The notes under the pieces: generated by a model
Database searches by the model: none
Told to the model about the DNA's origin: nothing
The model's input: the letters and a program-made list of their open reading frames with translations, nothing else
Assembly (NCBI RefSeq): GCF_003265225.1
Contig: NZ_CP022013.1
Coordinates: forward strand, 1,823,504-1,887,503
Direction of reading: 5' to 3'
Length of the DNA: 64,000 bases
Source of the DNA: Mergibacter septicus
GTDB lineage: Bacteria > Pseudomonadota > Gammaproteobacteria > Enterobacterales > Pasteurellaceae
Made by a program: the position numbers and the translations under genes
In this document: one piece after another, positions 48,687 through 61,490 of the stretch
Position numbering within the stretch: position 1 is the stretch's first letter
How the letters are laid out: the number at the start of each line of letters is the position of its first letter

Positions 48687-50294
48687 TTATTGAGCTAATT
48701 TAACACCATAGAATTGTGTATAGCCAAATGGACTTTGTTTATAGTCTTGTACTCTTAAACTTAATGGCGTATAGCTAATTGAGTGAGCAATTGGAATCCA
48801 CGGTGCTTGTTGATGGAAAATAACTTGTGCTTTTTTATAATAGTCAGCACGTTCTTGAGGAGTTGATAGTGTAATTGCTTGGGCAAGTAAAGCATCAAAT
48901 TCCGCATTACACCAACGAGAATAGTTACTGCTACCCTGTGCATTTTCACAACTTAATAAAGGTGAAAGGAAATTATCTGGATCACCGTTATCCCCAGACC
49001 AACCATAAATGCCTGCAGTAAGCTCACCAGCACGGGTGCGTTTGATATAATCCCCCCATTCATAACTGATTAATTTTGCTTTCACTCCAATTTTAGCCCA
49101 ATCACTTTGTAATATTTCGGCTGTACGACGTGGATTAGGGTTAGAAGCTCTAACAACAGGTTGTACCCAAAGATCGGTTTCAAAACCATTTGGATAACCC
49201 GCTTCAGCAAGGAGTTCTTTCGCTTTTTGAAGATTGAATGGGTAAGGCTGAATTTCGTTATTATATCCCCAGATAGTTGGTGGTAGAGGACTTTTAGCCG
49301 CAACCCCAGCACCTTGATAAACGGCTTTGATAATAGTCGCTTTGTCTGTCGCATAATTAAGTGCTTGACGTACTTTTACATTGTTAAATGGTGCTTTTTC
49401 TGTATTGAAAGCGATATAGGCTACATTTAAACCTTCTTGTGAGAGTAGCTGGATTTTTGGATCGTGCTTCATTTTTTCTAAATCGGCAGGATTTGGAAAA
49501 TCTATCATATCACAAGTGCCTTTTTGTAATTTCGCATAGCGAGCGGTGGCATCGGGAACGATACTAAAAATTAAGGTATCAATATCAGGCTTACCTTTCC
49601 AATATGCTTTATTTGCAAAATAACGAATTGCTTGATCAGGTTTATAGCCAGCAAAGACAAATGGTCCTGTACCGATAGGATCACTATCAATTAATTCAGC
49701 TTTACCACGTTTCATTAAAGTTTCAGCATATTCTTTTGAATAAATTGAAATAAAGTCCATACCTAAGCTAGCAAGGAAAGTTGCATCAGGACGGCTTAAA
49801 GTGATTTGAATTGTATTGTCATCTAGTTTTTTAATTGATTTAACTAAACTTGGGAATTTCATCACATTGTAGTATGGATAAGTTCCCTTAGAAACATTGT
49901 GATAAGGGTGATTCGGATCGGATTGACGTTCAAATGAAAAAAGAACATCATCAGCGTTAAAATCCCGAGTAGGTTTAAAGTATTTATTTGAATGGAATTT
50001 TACGCCTTTTCGTAGATGGAATGTATAAACTAAACCATCAGGTGAAATATCCCAGCTAGTTGCTAATCCGGGTTCTATTTCAGTGCTACCTCGTTTAAAT
50101 TCAACTAATCGGTTATAAATTTGTTGTGAACTAGCGTTATAGGAAATTCCCTCAATGACCAGTGCTGGACTAAAGCTACTTGGTGCTCGGCTGATACAAT
50201 TAATAAAGGTTTTATTGGCTGCATGAGCTAAATTTGACGTTGCAAATACAGCGGTTGCTGCAGCAATGAGATTAAGATGAGTGCTTAGTTTCAT
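48687..50294 (-). CDS. dppA: Periplasmic peptide/haem-binding protein, DppA/HbpA family
   Basis: A 535-residue family 5 solute-binding protein. It resembles E. coli DppA (dipeptide and haem binding) and lies beside an hsrA gene, the context I recall for Haemophilus HbpA, a haem- and glutathione-binding lipoprotein. Here the signal peptide ends AHA/A at about residue 25 and there is no lipobox Cys, so a soluble periplasmic form is expected. Typical segments are PDGLVYTFHLRKGVKFH, DSDPIGTGPF and APFNNVKVRQALNYA. No permease or ATPase genes adjoin it, so it must share a transporter encoded elsewhere. Ligand is undecided. Confidence 0.88.
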   Translation of the reverse strand: MKLSTHLNLIAAATAVFATSNLAHAANKTFINCISRAPSSFSPALVIEGISYNASSQQIYNRLVEFKRGSTEIEPGLATSWDISPDGLVYTFHLRKGVKFHSNKYFKPTRDFNADDVLFSFERQSDPNHPYHNVSKGTYPYYNVMKFPSLVKSIKKLDDNTIQITLSRPDATFLASLGMDFISIYSKEYAETLMKRGKAELIDSDPIGTGPFVFAGYKPDQAIRYFANKAYWKGKPDIDTLIFSIVPDATARYAKLQKGTCDMIDFPNPADLEKMKHDPKIQLLSQEGLNVAYIAFNTEKAPFNNVKVRQALNYATDKATIIKAVYQGAGVAAKSPLPPTIWGYNNEIQPYPFNLQKAKELLAEAGYPNGFETDLWVQPVVRASNPNPRRTAEILQSDWAKIGVKAKLISYEWGDYIKRTRAGELTAGIYGWSGDNGDPDNFLSPLLSCENAQGSSNYSRWCNAEFDALLAQAITLSTPQERADYYKKAQVIFHQQAPWIPIAHSISYTPLSLRVQDYKQSPFGYTQFYGVKLAQ

Positions 50295-50442
50295 TATGTG
50301 ACTCCTAATAGGTTGTCATTTGTGTTTGATTTTACACTAAACAACTTGATTAAAGTCAGATAAACATAGCATTAAGTATTAAGATTTTAAAGAATAAAAT
50401 GCGCTTTGTTATAACTAAAAGAAATTAGAAATTCTTTTTTTA

Positions 50443-51867
50443 TTAGCATTTACTCTTTTTTTGAATCGGCATTTGTATATTTTCACCATCGTGACGTTTG
50501 ATTTTCAACAGTACTGGTAGAGTGAGGATACCTAGGAAGGCAATCGAAAAAATACTATAACTAAAAACGGTGTGAAGTGAAGCACTGTTAGAATTTAAGT
50601 GAGTAAAAAAGGATAAAAGAACTGAAACTACGGCAATACCTAAGCTAATGCCAATTTGTTGAATAACACTTAATAGCGTATTACCAATACTTAGTTGTTG
50701 TTCATTAAGATCACTGATCATTAATGTATTGATTGACGTGAAAATAACTGACATACAACATCCATAATTAAAAATAATTAACGCTGTTACCCAGAGTGAA
50801 AAATCATGAGAAAGGAATCCGAGTGCAGCGATACTTAATACCATAAATAGAGTTGTTCCAAGTAACGTAATTTTATAGCCAAAATAGGCGAGTATTTTGC
50901 TGATAAAGGGTTTAGCCATAATAGAACCTAATGCAAGTGGAATCATCATTATTCCTGTAGTATCAGCACTATATCCTAGTGCGACTTGGAGCATTAAAGG
51001 CAGTAAAAAAGGGATTCCTGAAGCTGAAAGTCGGATAAAAATATTGGCGATTATCCCAATCCTAAAAAGTCTATTATGAAAGACTGAAAGAGGAAAAAGA
51101 GGAGTATTTACTCGTAGTGCGTGTTGATAGTAGGCATAGAGTAGGATTAAACCTGTGAGTAAAATTAAACTGGCAATGAAGTTTGATTGATGTTGATTGC
51201 TAAAATATTCTAAACCTAACGTGAGACTTACTAAACCGCTAGCAAAAAGGAGGAAACCTGTACGATCAAGGCGATTGGGTTTTGCACTAAAGTTAGGGAT
51301 ATATTTGCCAGAAAAGTATAATCCACAAATGCCAATAGGGATATTAATCAGAAAGATCCAGTGCCAACTAGCATAAGTAACAAACCAACCACCAAAAACA
51401 GGACCTAAAATAGGACCAGTTAGTCCAGCCATTGCCATTAAATTCCATGCCGATAGGATTTGAGCTTTAGGGGTTGCTTTAATTAAGGTAAGGCGAGCTA
51501 CGGGCATCATCATTGAGCCGCCAATACCTTGTATGATCCGTGCAACAATTAAGCTATTAAGAGTAGGTGAGATCGCACAACAGAAAGAACCAAAAGTAAA
51601 CCAAGCAACGGCGTAACGAAATATGGTTAGCGTGCCGTATTTATCTGCAAGCCAGCCACTTAGAGGGGTGAGTAATGCGATAGTTAAGGCATAACAGATC
51701 ACTGTAAGTTGCATATTGAGTGGGGATTGATTAAGTGCTGTTGCGATTGCGGGTAGTGCTGTATTAAGAATAGTAACATCTAAGGTCTGCATAAATAATG
51801 CTGTTGCAACAATCCAAGTTAATGGACGAGATGCTGGAGAAAGAGAGGGCTTGATTGATTCAGCCAT
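50443..51867 (-). CDS. hsrA: MFS transporter, DHA2 family (HsrA/MdtD-like)
   Basis: A 474-residue inner-membrane major facilitator protein of the DHA2 (14-helix) drug-proton antiporter type. The N-terminal LDVTILNTALPAIA (motif D1-like), GWLADKYGTLTIFR (motif A) and LGPVFGGWFVTYASWHWIFLINIPIG (motif C region, described in parts) closely resemble E. coli MdtD and HsrA. Substrate unknown. It begins 23 bases after mobB and is probably the last gene of the mobA operon; 148 bases separate it from the binding protein. Confidence 0.88.
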   Translation of the reverse strand: MAESIKPSLSPASRPLTWIVATALFMQTLDVTILNTALPAIATALNQSPLNMQLTVICYALTIALLTPLSGWLADKYGTLTIFRYAVAWFTFGSFCCAISPTLNSLIVARIIQGIGGSMMMPVARLTLIKATPKAQILSAWNLMAMAGLTGPILGPVFGGWFVTYASWHWIFLINIPIGICGLYFSGKYIPNFSAKPNRLDRTGFLLFASGLVSLTLGLEYFSNQHQSNFIASLILLTGLILLYAYYQHALRVNTPLFPLSVFHNRLFRIGIIANIFIRLSASGIPFLLPLMLQVALGYSADTTGIMMIPLALGSIMAKPFISKILAYFGYKITLLGTTLFMVLSIAALGFLSHDFSLWVTALIIFNYGCCMSVIFTSINTLMISDLNEQQLSIGNTLLSVIQQIGISLGIAVVSVLLSFFTHLNSNSASLHTVFSYSIFSIAFLGILTLPVLLKIKRHDGENIQMPIQKKSKC

Positions 51868-51890
51868 AGATAGATGTCCTATTCTTGTTA

Positions 51891-52409
51891 CTATTTAATA
51901 CGTTGCTTTAATAAATGTTGCTGAATAAATTCAGAGATTGCTTCGATCTGGTTTAATTGAAAAACAGGTTGAGGATAAATATCAAATAACTCAGGTTGAT
52001 CGCTTGCAATCGCCATCACCCATTGGTCAATTTCAGGTAAGGGTTTATCAACACTTTGACGATGTAATAAGATTTTAGGGATTGGTTCGTGTTTAAAACC
52101 TTCGACCAATATCAAATCAACTAAATTCGGATCAAATTGGGCGACTAAATAGTTAAAGTCAGCAGGTTTTGTCGTTTCAGTCATTAATGCCCAGCGTTGA
52201 TTGCAGGTCATTATTACTTGCTTTGCACCCGCTTGAGTCATTCGCCAGCTATCTTTACCTTTTTTGTCTGTTTCAACATTATGATGAGTATGTTTGATTA
52301 CAGCAACATTAATGCCTTGTTGGCTAAGTGTAGGGACAAGTTGTTCGAGCAAAGTGGTTTTACCACTGCCACTATAACCAGTAATCCCTAGCATTGGAAT
52401 ACGAGTCAT
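51891..52409 (-). CDS. mobB: Molybdopterin-guanine dinucleotide biosynthesis adaptor MobB
   Basis: A 172-residue P-loop GTP-binding protein with GYSGSGKTTLLEQL (Walker A, residues about 10-17 from GYSG) and an IKHTHHN segment. MobB assists MobA in molybdenum cofactor guanylylation but is not essential in E. coli. Start preceded by AAGGAATAAT. It lies 20 bases after the UPF0210 gene in the mobA operon. Confidence 0.93.
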   Translation of the reverse strand: MTRIPMLGITGYSGSGKTTLLEQLVPTLSQQGINVAVIKHTHHNVETDKKGKDSWRMTQAGAKQVIMTCNQRWALMTETTKPADFNYLVAQFDPNLVDLILVEGFKHEPIPKILLHRQSVDKPLPEIDQWVMAIASDQPELFDIYPQPVFQLNQIEAISEFIQQHLLKQRIK

Positions 52410-52429
52410 TATTATTCCTTCCTTTCTTT

Positions 52430-53791
52430 TTAATTTTTGAGGGCTTGAACAGGGGCAGGAATACGTCCTCCACGCTGGATAAAACTTTCACAATTTCCTT
52501 GTTTGATTGGCATTATAGGGGCATAGCCGAGTAACCCACCAAATTCAACGCTTTCTCCTACATCTTTATTTGGCACAGGAATAATTCTAACAGCGGTTGT
52601 CTTACTGTTGATCATACCGATGGCAGCTTCATCAGCGATAATGCCAGAAATGGTTGCAGCAGAAGTGTATCCGGGAACCGCAATCATATCTAAGCCGACC
52701 GAACAAACAGCAGTCATTGCTTCCAGTTTATCAAGGGTGAGGACACCTTTTTTTGCAGCGGCTATCATTCCTTCGTCTTCAGAAACAGGAATAAAAGCAC
52801 CACTTAAACCACCAACGGCACTACTTGCCATCATTCCCCCTTTTTTGACGGCATCATTGAGTAGAGCAAGTGCCGCAGTTGTGCCGTGTGTACCACAAAT
52901 ACTTAATCCCATTTGTTCTAAAATGCGTGCCACGCTATCACCAATCGCAGGGGTTGGTGCCAGAGATAAGTCGAGAATACCAAATGGAATACCCAAGCGT
53001 TTACTGGCTTCTTGTCCAATCAGTTCACCTACTCGAGTAATTTTAAATGCTGTTTTTTTCACAATCTCTGCTATTTCAGTGAGTGTCGTTGCGGGCGTAT
53101 TTTCTAAAGCCGCTTTTACAACTCCCGGTCCTGAAACACCAACATTGATGACACAGTCTCCTTCACCTGAACCGTGAAATGCACCTGCCATAAAGGGATT
53201 ATCTTCTACCGCATTGCAGAAAATGACTAATTTTGCACAGCCAAAACCTTCTGGCGTGATTTCGGCGGTTTGTTTTACAATTTCACCCACTAATTTTACA
53301 GCATCCATATTAATTCCCGCTTTTGTCGAACCAATATTGACGGAACTGCATACGATATCAGTGGTTTTCATTGCTTCAGGGATTGAACGGATCAGCACTT
53401 CATCTGAAGGACTCATTCCTTTTTGTACCAATGCAGAAAATCCTCCAATAAATGATACTCCAATCGCTTTTGCTGCACGATCTAAAGTTTGAGCAATCGA
53501 AACATAAGAATTAGCTTTCGTTGCTGCAGCAATTTGTGCAATTGGTGTAACGGAGATACGTTGATTAACGATGGGGATACCATATTTAGCAGAGAGTTCT
53601 TTTGCGGTTTGGACTAAATCTCGCCCAATATGTGTGATTTTATCAAAAATATTACGATTTAGTGTATCAAGATCATCGCTAATACAGTCGTGTAGATCGA
53701 TGCCAATGGTTATTGTGCGGACGTCAAAATTTTGATCTGAAACCATTTTTAGGGTTTCAAGAATTTCATAAGATTGAATACTGTTACTCAT
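52430..53791 (-). CDS. UPF0210 / DUF711 (PFL family) protein
   Basis: A 453-residue conserved protein of unknown function. Long Gly- and Ala-rich conserved blocks ([54 protein letters not shown]; each quoted in part) define UPF0210/DUF711. The family is commonly encoded next to an ACT-domain UPF0237 protein, as here, with a 10-base gap. A link to glycine or amino-acid regulation has been suggested from the ACT partner but is not established. No signal peptide or membrane segment seen. Confidence 0.88.
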   Translation of the reverse strand: MSNSIQSYEILETLKMVSDQNFDVRTITIGIDLHDCISDDLDTLNRNIFDKITHIGRDLVQTAKELSAKYGIPIVNQRISVTPIAQIAAATKANSYVSIAQTLDRAAKAIGVSFIGGFSALVQKGMSPSDEVLIRSIPEAMKTTDIVCSSVNIGSTKAGINMDAVKLVGEIVKQTAEITPEGFGCAKLVIFCNAVEDNPFMAGAFHGSGEGDCVINVGVSGPGVVKAALENTPATTLTEIAEIVKKTAFKITRVGELIGQEASKRLGIPFGILDLSLAPTPAIGDSVARILEQMGLSICGTHGTTAALALLNDAVKKGGMMASSAVGGLSGAFIPVSEDEGMIAAAKKGVLTLDKLEAMTAVCSVGLDMIAVPGYTSAATISGIIADEAAIGMINSKTTAVRIIPVPNKDVGESVEFGGLLGYAPIMPIKQGNCESFIQRGGRIPAPVQALKN

Positions 53792-53801
53792 TTTCTATCC
53801 T

Positions 53802-54077
53802 TTAAATTCGGTGCATCGCATTAAAAATTTCTGTATTTTGTAAGCGCAGATCTAAGCCAAGTTGTTGCCCTTGTTGATTAAAATATTGAGCAAGCATTTG
53901 ATAGTCTTTGGTACAGGCTGAGGTATCAACTAAAACAATCATAGTAAAGTAACCGTTCATTAGTTGCTGGCTAATATTGACGATATTAATTTGTTGTTCC
54001 GCAAGTAGTTTTGCAACATCATAAACAATTCCAATGCGATCTTTCCCGATTACCGTTAATACAGAGGTATTTTGCAT
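53802..54077 (-). CDS. ACT-domain protein, UPF0237 family
   Basis: A 91-residue protein made of a single ACT domain (SVLTVIGKDRIGIVYDVAKLLAE at the start, then NIVNISQQLMNGYFTMIVLVD). ACT domains bind amino acids and regulate metabolic enzymes. The pairing with UPF0210 is conserved across distant bacteria, including streptococci. It lies 9 bases after mobA, so is expressed with it. Confidence 0.9.
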   Translation of the reverse strand: MQNTSVLTVIGKDRIGIVYDVAKLLAEQQINIVNISQQLMNGYFTMIVLVDTSACTKDYQMLAQYFNQQGQQLGLDLRLQNTEIFNAMHRI

Positions 54078-54086
54078 AATTTATCC

Positions 54087-54701
54087 TTATTTTTCTGTTT
54101 GATTGAGTTTAGCTAGTTCTGCCAAGGTATTGATATTTGTAAAAGCAGCACTTTCTTGATCAAAATTTACGGCTAGTGCATGTTGTTGTTGCATAAATTG
54201 TAGCACACGGCGTTGCCCTTGTTGCAGATAAATTGTTAATGGAAGGATTAGATCACGTTGTAAAAGACAAAAGGTTGGGTGAGCTTTATTTCCTACGGTG
54301 ACATAAGCAGCTTTAGCGAGTGGTTGCTGAGTGTGTTGATGAAAGAGAGATTGATATAACTTGTCAGCTAAATTAGTAGGAAAGAATGGGCTATCACAGG
54401 GAATAAATAAAACCCAATCATATTTTGCTTGTTTTAATCCTGCCAGCATACCACTTAATGGTCCTGAATATTCGGGAATTTGTGAGATTTGAACATCACT
54501 AAATACTTCAAAACCACTTTGTTGATAAAGTGCTTGGGAACGATTTGCATTAATTAAGATTTGTTCTGCTTGTGGGATTAAACGTTGTAAGATGTGTTGA
54601 AATAGTGGTTTTCCTTGTAATAGTTGTAATCCTTTATCAAGCCCATTCATACGTCTGGCTAATCCACCGGCTAAAATGACAGCAGTGATTGTTGGTTTCA
54701 T
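54087..54701 (-). CDS. mobA: Molybdenum cofactor guanylyltransferase MobA
   Basis: MobA transfers GMP from GTP to molybdopterin to form the MGD cofactor used by DMSO, TMAO and nitrate reductases. I start at 54701 (MKPTITAVILAGG) because the nucleotide-binding loop LAGGLARRMNGLDKGL must lie near the N-terminus; the longer in-frame form adds 15 residues with no homology. The IPCDSPF motif is present. First gene of mobA-ACT-UPF0210-mobB-hsrA; divergent from yihD as in E. coli. Confidence 0.94.
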   Translation of the reverse strand: MKPTITAVILAGGLARRMNGLDKGLQLLQGKPLFQHILQRLIPQAEQILINANRSQALYQQSGFEVFSDVQISQIPEYSGPLSGMLAGLKQAKYDWVLFIPCDSPFFPTNLADKLYQSLFHQHTQQPLAKAAYVTVGNKAHPTFCLLQRDLILPLTIYLQQGQRRVLQFMQQQHALAVNFDQESAAFTNINTLAELAKLNQTEK

Positions 54702-54793
54702 TGGTATTATCTTCTCTTTTGCAATTAGATTATTAAGTGTTATCATCGCACAATTCTGGCAAAACTGTTAGTCAACAAAAGGAGAAATAGTGA

Positions 54794-55060
54794 GTGAAGT
54801 GTCATCGTTTAAATGAAGTGTTGGAGTTACTTCAACCTTATTGGGCGAAAGATCCTGATTTAAATTTAGTTCAATTGTTACAAAAAATTGCAAATGAAAC
54901 TGGATTTAAACAGCCGTTAGCTGAATTAAGTGATGAAGTGATTATCTATCATTTAAAAATGATAGATAAAGATAAAAATGAACCTATTCCGGGTTTAAAA
55001 AAAGATTATGAAGCGGATTTTAAAACTGCTTTATTGAAAGCTCGTGGAATTATTAAATAA
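54794..55060 (+). CDS. yihD: YihD family protein (DUF1040)
   Basis: An 88-residue cytoplasmic protein very similar to E. coli YihD ([43 protein letters not shown]). Function unknown. The start is GTG with AGGAG nine bases upstream. In E. coli yihD is followed by srkA then dsbA; here srkA is absent and dsbA follows after 19 bases. Confidence 0.93.
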   Translation: MKCHRLNEVLELLQPYWAKDPDLNLVQLLQKIANETGFKQPLAELSDEVIIYHLKMIDKDKNEPIPGLKKDYEADFKTALLKARGIIK

Positions 55061-55079
55061 TCTGTTACAGAGGTATAAA

Positions 55080-55706
55080 ATGAAAAAACTACTCTTAATT
55101 TTATTCACATTATTTTTTAGTGTAAATTTAGCGCAGGCTAATGCAACGACGTTTAGTGAAGGCAAAGATTACTTTGTTTTAAACCAACCTCAATCCCCTC
55201 AAAAAGAAGTCATTGAATTTTTCTCTTTTTATTGTCCTCATTGTTATGATTTTGAAACCTTATATAAAATCCCTCAAAAAATTCGAGCTGCTTTACCAGA
55301 GGGAGCAAGTTTTAAACAGTATCAGGTTAGTTTTATTGGACCAGAAGGTGAGGATTTAACTAGAGCGTGGGCGGTTGCAATGGCATTAGGGGTAGAAGAT
55401 AAAGTCCGTGATGCACTGTTTGAAGGGGCTCATAAGAACGCCTTTACTTCTATGAATGATATTCGCCAAGTCTTTATCCAGCAAGGGGTATCAGCGAAAG
55501 ACTTTGATAGTGCTGTAAATAGTTTTGCGGTAAATGGTTTGATTAAGAAACAGCAAAATTTATTAAAAAAATATAACGTTCGTGGTGTACCAGATGTTTA
55601 TGTTAATGGTCGTTATGCTGTAAATATTGAAAGTTTTGTAGGATTATCAACCGAAGAGTTTGTAACACGTTATGTGGATTTAGTCTTGTATTTACTGAAT
55701 AAGTAA
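55080..55706 (+). CDS. dsbA: Thiol:disulfide interchange protein DsbA
   Basis: Periplasmic oxidase that introduces disulfide bonds into exported proteins. The ATG at 55080 has an AGAGGT site six bases upstream and begins a good signal peptide (MKKLLLILFTLFFSVNLAQA). The active site CPHC lies in FFSFYCPHCYDFE and the cis-Pro segment in VRGVPDVYVNG. DsbA activity is needed for Cys-rich competence proteins such as those at 26-27.7 kb. Length 208 is normal. Confidence 0.96.
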   Translation: MKKLLLILFTLFFSVNLAQANATTFSEGKDYFVLNQPQSPQKEVIEFFSFYCPHCYDFETLYKIPQKIRAALPEGASFKQYQVSFIGPEGEDLTRAWAVAMALGVEDKVRDALFEGAHKNAFTSMNDIRQVFIQQGVSAKDFDSAVNSFAVNGLIKKQQNLLKKYNVRGVPDVYVNGRYAVNIESFVGLSTEEFVTRYVDLVLYLLNK

Positions 55707-55736
55707 TAGTAAGCCTTATACTAGAGTAAGGATTGA

Positions 55737-55768
55737 AACGTCTTATGGAGTTGGCATAAGGCGTTTTT
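55737..55768 (+). terminator. Terminator of yihD-dsbA
   Basis: Stem AACG-CTTATG with CATAAG-CGTT (one mismatch), followed by a T7 run, 30 bases after the dsbA stop. Confidence 0.85.
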
Positions 55769-56186
55769 TTTATATTATTTTTGTGAAGATGAATAAGCCT
55801 TTGGCATATAAAGATTTGATGAGATCTAGTTTTATAAGATATGACTTTTTAATTTTTATATGTTGGAAAGGATATTAAGCAACTATTGAGAACGATAAAA
55901 TCTGTATAAAATGGTGGCCCCAACAGGACTTGAACCTGTGACCAATCGATTATGAGTCGACTGCTCTGACCAACTGAGCTATGGGGCCCCTTTAAGAAAG
56001 GCGGTGTGATTATAACAAAGATTTTTTTTCTAACAATAGTTTTAAAGGTTTTTAGATAGTTTTCAATGTTTTTAGTTGCTTATTAAGCTAAAAAACAAAC
56101 AATGCGACTTAAAAATAAACATTTTTGAGGGGAGAGGATAAGTAGAGAAAGGGAATTAGGTTATAATTCCCTTGCTGAGTGGTGAT
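55769..56186. other. Intergenic region holding tRNA-Ile2
   Basis: Between the dsbA terminator and the ligA stop I see only the minus-strand tRNA at 55912-55988. The remainder is AT-rich and non-coding. Confidence 0.6.
55912..55988 (-). tRNA. tRNA-Ile2 (anticodon CAT, lysidine-modified)
   Basis: A 77-nt cloverleaf with encoded CCA. The acceptor stem GGCCCCA/TGGGGCC and the anticodon arm TCGA-CTCATAA-TCGA match E. coli ileX, not elongator tRNA-Met (which begins GGCTACG) or initiator tRNA. CAT at 55952-55954 (reverse) would be modified by TilS to read AUA. Very AT-rich genes such as those of the defence island use AUA often. Confidence 0.93.
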
Positions 56187-59304
<3,118 letters not shown>

Positions 59305-59549
59305 TGCTAATCCACTCTCTTTTTTGTAGCCTAACTATGAGTTTTGATTGTTTTGGTCTTATCGAATCAATCAGATTTGTTAAATTAACTATTTGATCTT
59401 AATTTTCGCTAGACCAGCTTAATAACAGCTAGAAATGGCTGTGTGAAAGTCCTGATAGCTTAGCATATTTTTTCTAGTAGGGCAGTAGTAGATCTCGCTT
59501 GAAATTAAGATTTTATTGTTATCATAATCAATTAATAAGAGTATTTACT

Positions 59550-60320
59550 GTGAATTTTGAAGAAATTAAACAAGGGTTCAATTATTTTGTTTTAGGCTGG
59601 CACTTAATTATGCAAAAAGGATTACGCCGTTTTGTTATTGTGCCGTTTATTATTAATATTATTCTACTGAGTGCTATTTTTTACCTTTTTTTACACCAGA
59701 TTAACCAGTTTAACCATTGGTTAATGGCATTTATACCAGATTGGTTAGGTGTGATTAGTTATTTAATCCTAGCTTTAGGAATAGCGGTTATTTTGTTGTT
59801 CTTTTATTTTATTTTTACCACCTTAGCAGGTTTTATTGCTGCTCCTTTTAATGGTCTTTTGGCTGAAAAAGTAGAAATACGATTAACGGGTGAAGAGACA
59901 GCTAGTATGACTTTGCTTGATCTCACTAAAGATCTTCCTCGTATTTTTAAGCGAGAATGGCAGAAACTTTGTTATAGTTGGTGGCGTTTAGTGTTACTTT
60001 TTCTTTGTGGTTTTATTCCCTTTCTTGGACAAACGATAGTGCCTTTTCTTTTTTTCATTTTTACAGCGTGGTTATTAGCAATTCAGTATTGTGATTATCC
60101 TTTTGATAACCACAAAGTTGATTTTCAACAAATGAAACTTGCACTTGCACAAAAACGTTGGTTAAATTTGACTTTTGGTGGTTTAGTGTCTCTCTGTGCT
60201 TTTATTCCTTTAGTGAATTTTATTGTAATGCCTGTTGCTGTTTGCGGTGCTACTGCCATTTGGGTGGATCATTATCGTCAGCAGTTTAAGAGCAATCTAG
60301 CAGAAAATAGAACGGATTAG
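59550..60320 (+). CDS. cysZ: Sulfate transporter CysZ
   Basis: CysZ imports sulfate for cysteine synthesis. The 256-residue integral membrane protein has four or more hydrophobic segments and the family blocks GFNYFVLGWHLIMQKGLRRFV, FIAAPFNGLLAEKVE, KREWQKL, IQYCDYPFDNHKV and MPVAVCGATAIWVDHYR. I use the GTG at 59550, preceded by AAGAG at eight bases; an upstream in-frame TTG at 59499 has no such site. Divergent from zipA. Confidence 0.92.
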   Translation: MNFEEIKQGFNYFVLGWHLIMQKGLRRFVIVPFIINIILLSAIFYLFLHQINQFNHWLMAFIPDWLGVISYLILALGIAVILLFFYFIFTTLAGFIAAPFNGLLAEKVEIRLTGEETASMTLLDLTKDLPRIFKREWQKLCYSWWRLVLLFLCGFIPFLGQTIVPFLFFIFTAWLLAIQYCDYPFDNHKVDFQQMKLALAQKRWLNLTFGGLVSLCAFIPLVNFIVMPVAVCGATAIWVDHYRQQFKSNLAENRTD

Positions 60321-60329
60321 AGAAGAAAA

Positions 60330-60350
60330 AAGGCGATTAAAAATCGCCTT
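60330..60350. terminator. Bidirectional terminator between cysZ and mrp
   Basis: Perfect 9-bp stem AAGGCGATT (60330-60338) with AATCGCCTT (60342-60350) and AAA loop, between convergent genes; A-rich left and T-containing right flanks. Confidence 0.8.
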
Positions 60351-60371
60351 TGTATAAAATTTTGATGAATT

Positions 60372-61490
60372 TTATCGTACTTCTTTGATCATTATTTCAC
60401 TAGGAATCGTTTTACCTTGCCAGTAGAGTTCAGCCGATATTTGTTGAGCTAATTCAAGATATGCTTGACTGATAGGATCTTGAGTATCTGCTACAACGGT
60501 TGGAATGCCACGATCAAGATCTTCTCGTAAACGAAGGTGTAAAGGCAACTGTCCTAATAATTTAACTTGATATTTTTCGGCAATTTTTTCAGCACCACCC
60601 GTACCAAAAATGGCTTCGTGATGGCCACAATTTGCACAGATATGTACACTCATATTTTCAATAATACCTAGAACAGGAACGGATACTTTCTCAAACATCG
60701 CAATGCCTTTAATTGCATCAAGTAATGCAATATCTTGTGGTGTAGTAACCACAATTGCACCTGTTACAGGGATTTGTTGCGATAAGGTGAGTTGAATATC
60801 CCCTGTTCCGGGTGGCATATCAATGACTAAATAATCAAGATTTGGCCACCATGTTTCGCTAAGTAATTGAGTTAAAGCATTACTTGCCATTGGGCCTCGC
60901 CAGATGGTTGCATTATCGGGGTCAATTAAATACCCAATTGAATTGGTAAAAATACCGTGCGTTTCAATCGGCGTCATATGTTGGTTGTCAGGCGATGTTG
61001 GGCGTTGTTGAGAGGCACCTAGCATATGTGGAATAGATGGTCCATAGATATCTGCATCTAATAAACCAACTCTAGCGCCTTGTGCTTTTAAGGCTAATGC
61101 AAGGTTAACAGCAACAGTTGATTTACCAACCCCTCCTTTACCAGAAGTTATCGCAATAATATTTTTTACCCCATTGATTGCAGGTTGGTTGTTGGCTCGT
61201 TTAAGAGTAGCAATTTGGTAGTTTAAATGCCATTTCACTTCAGTGGTATTTGTAACTTGTAGAAGGCTATCAGTGGTCTGTTGTTTTAAGATTTCAAAAA
61301 CACTATTCCACACAAATGGCATTTGTAATTGAAGATGTAAAGTAGTGTCTATTAATTCAATTTTTTTAATTGCATTTAATTCAAGGAGATTTTTTTCTAA
61401 GCTATGATGTTTGAATTGAGACAAAATGACAATTATTTCTGTTAAAACATCTTGTTTTAGACCGTTATGTTTTGGTAATTCAAGAGTCAT
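60372..61490 (-). CDS. mrp: Iron-sulfur cluster carrier protein Mrp (ApbC)
   Basis: A 372-residue ParA/MRP-type P-loop ATPase that carries and transfers [4Fe-4S] clusters. The deviant Walker A SGKGGVGKST lies near residue 113, after an N-terminal MIP18-like (DUF59) domain of about 95 residues. DYLVIDMPPGTGD is the Walker B region, and CANCGH supplies the CxxC cluster ligands. Divergent from metG, as in E. coli. Confidence 0.95.
   Translation of the reverse strand: MTLELPKHNGLKQDVLTEIIVILSQFKHHSLEKNLLELNAIKKIELIDTTLHLQLQMPFVWNSVFEILKQQTTDSLLQVTNTTEVKWHLNYQIATLKRANNQPAINGVKNIIAITSGKGGVGKSTVAVNLALALKAQGARVGLLDADIYGPSIPHMLGASQQRPTSPDNQHMTPIETHGIFTNSIGYLIDPDNATIWRGPMASNALTQLLSETWWPNLDYLVIDMPPGTGDIQLTLSQQIPVTGAIVVTTPQDIALLDAIKGIAMFEKVSVPVLGIIENMSVHICANCGHHEAIFGTGGAEKIAEKYQVKLLGQLPLHLRLREDLDRGIPTVVADTQDPISQAYLELAQQISAELYWQGKTIPSEIMIKEVR

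Noticed and set aside
52608..53177. A 189-codon open frame opposite the UPF0210 gene
   Set aside because: It lies wholly antisense to a strongly conserved gene, is Ala/Ser/Pro-rich as expected of a shadow frame, and has no recognisable domain.
55912..55988. Elongator or initiator tRNA-Met reading of the CAT tRNA
   Set aside because: The acceptor stem and anticodon arm match tRNA-Ile2, not tRNA-Met.
59499..59549. Longer cysZ form starting at a TTG
   Set aside because: Its 17 extra residues have no family counterpart; the GTG at 59550 has an AAGAG site at the right distance.
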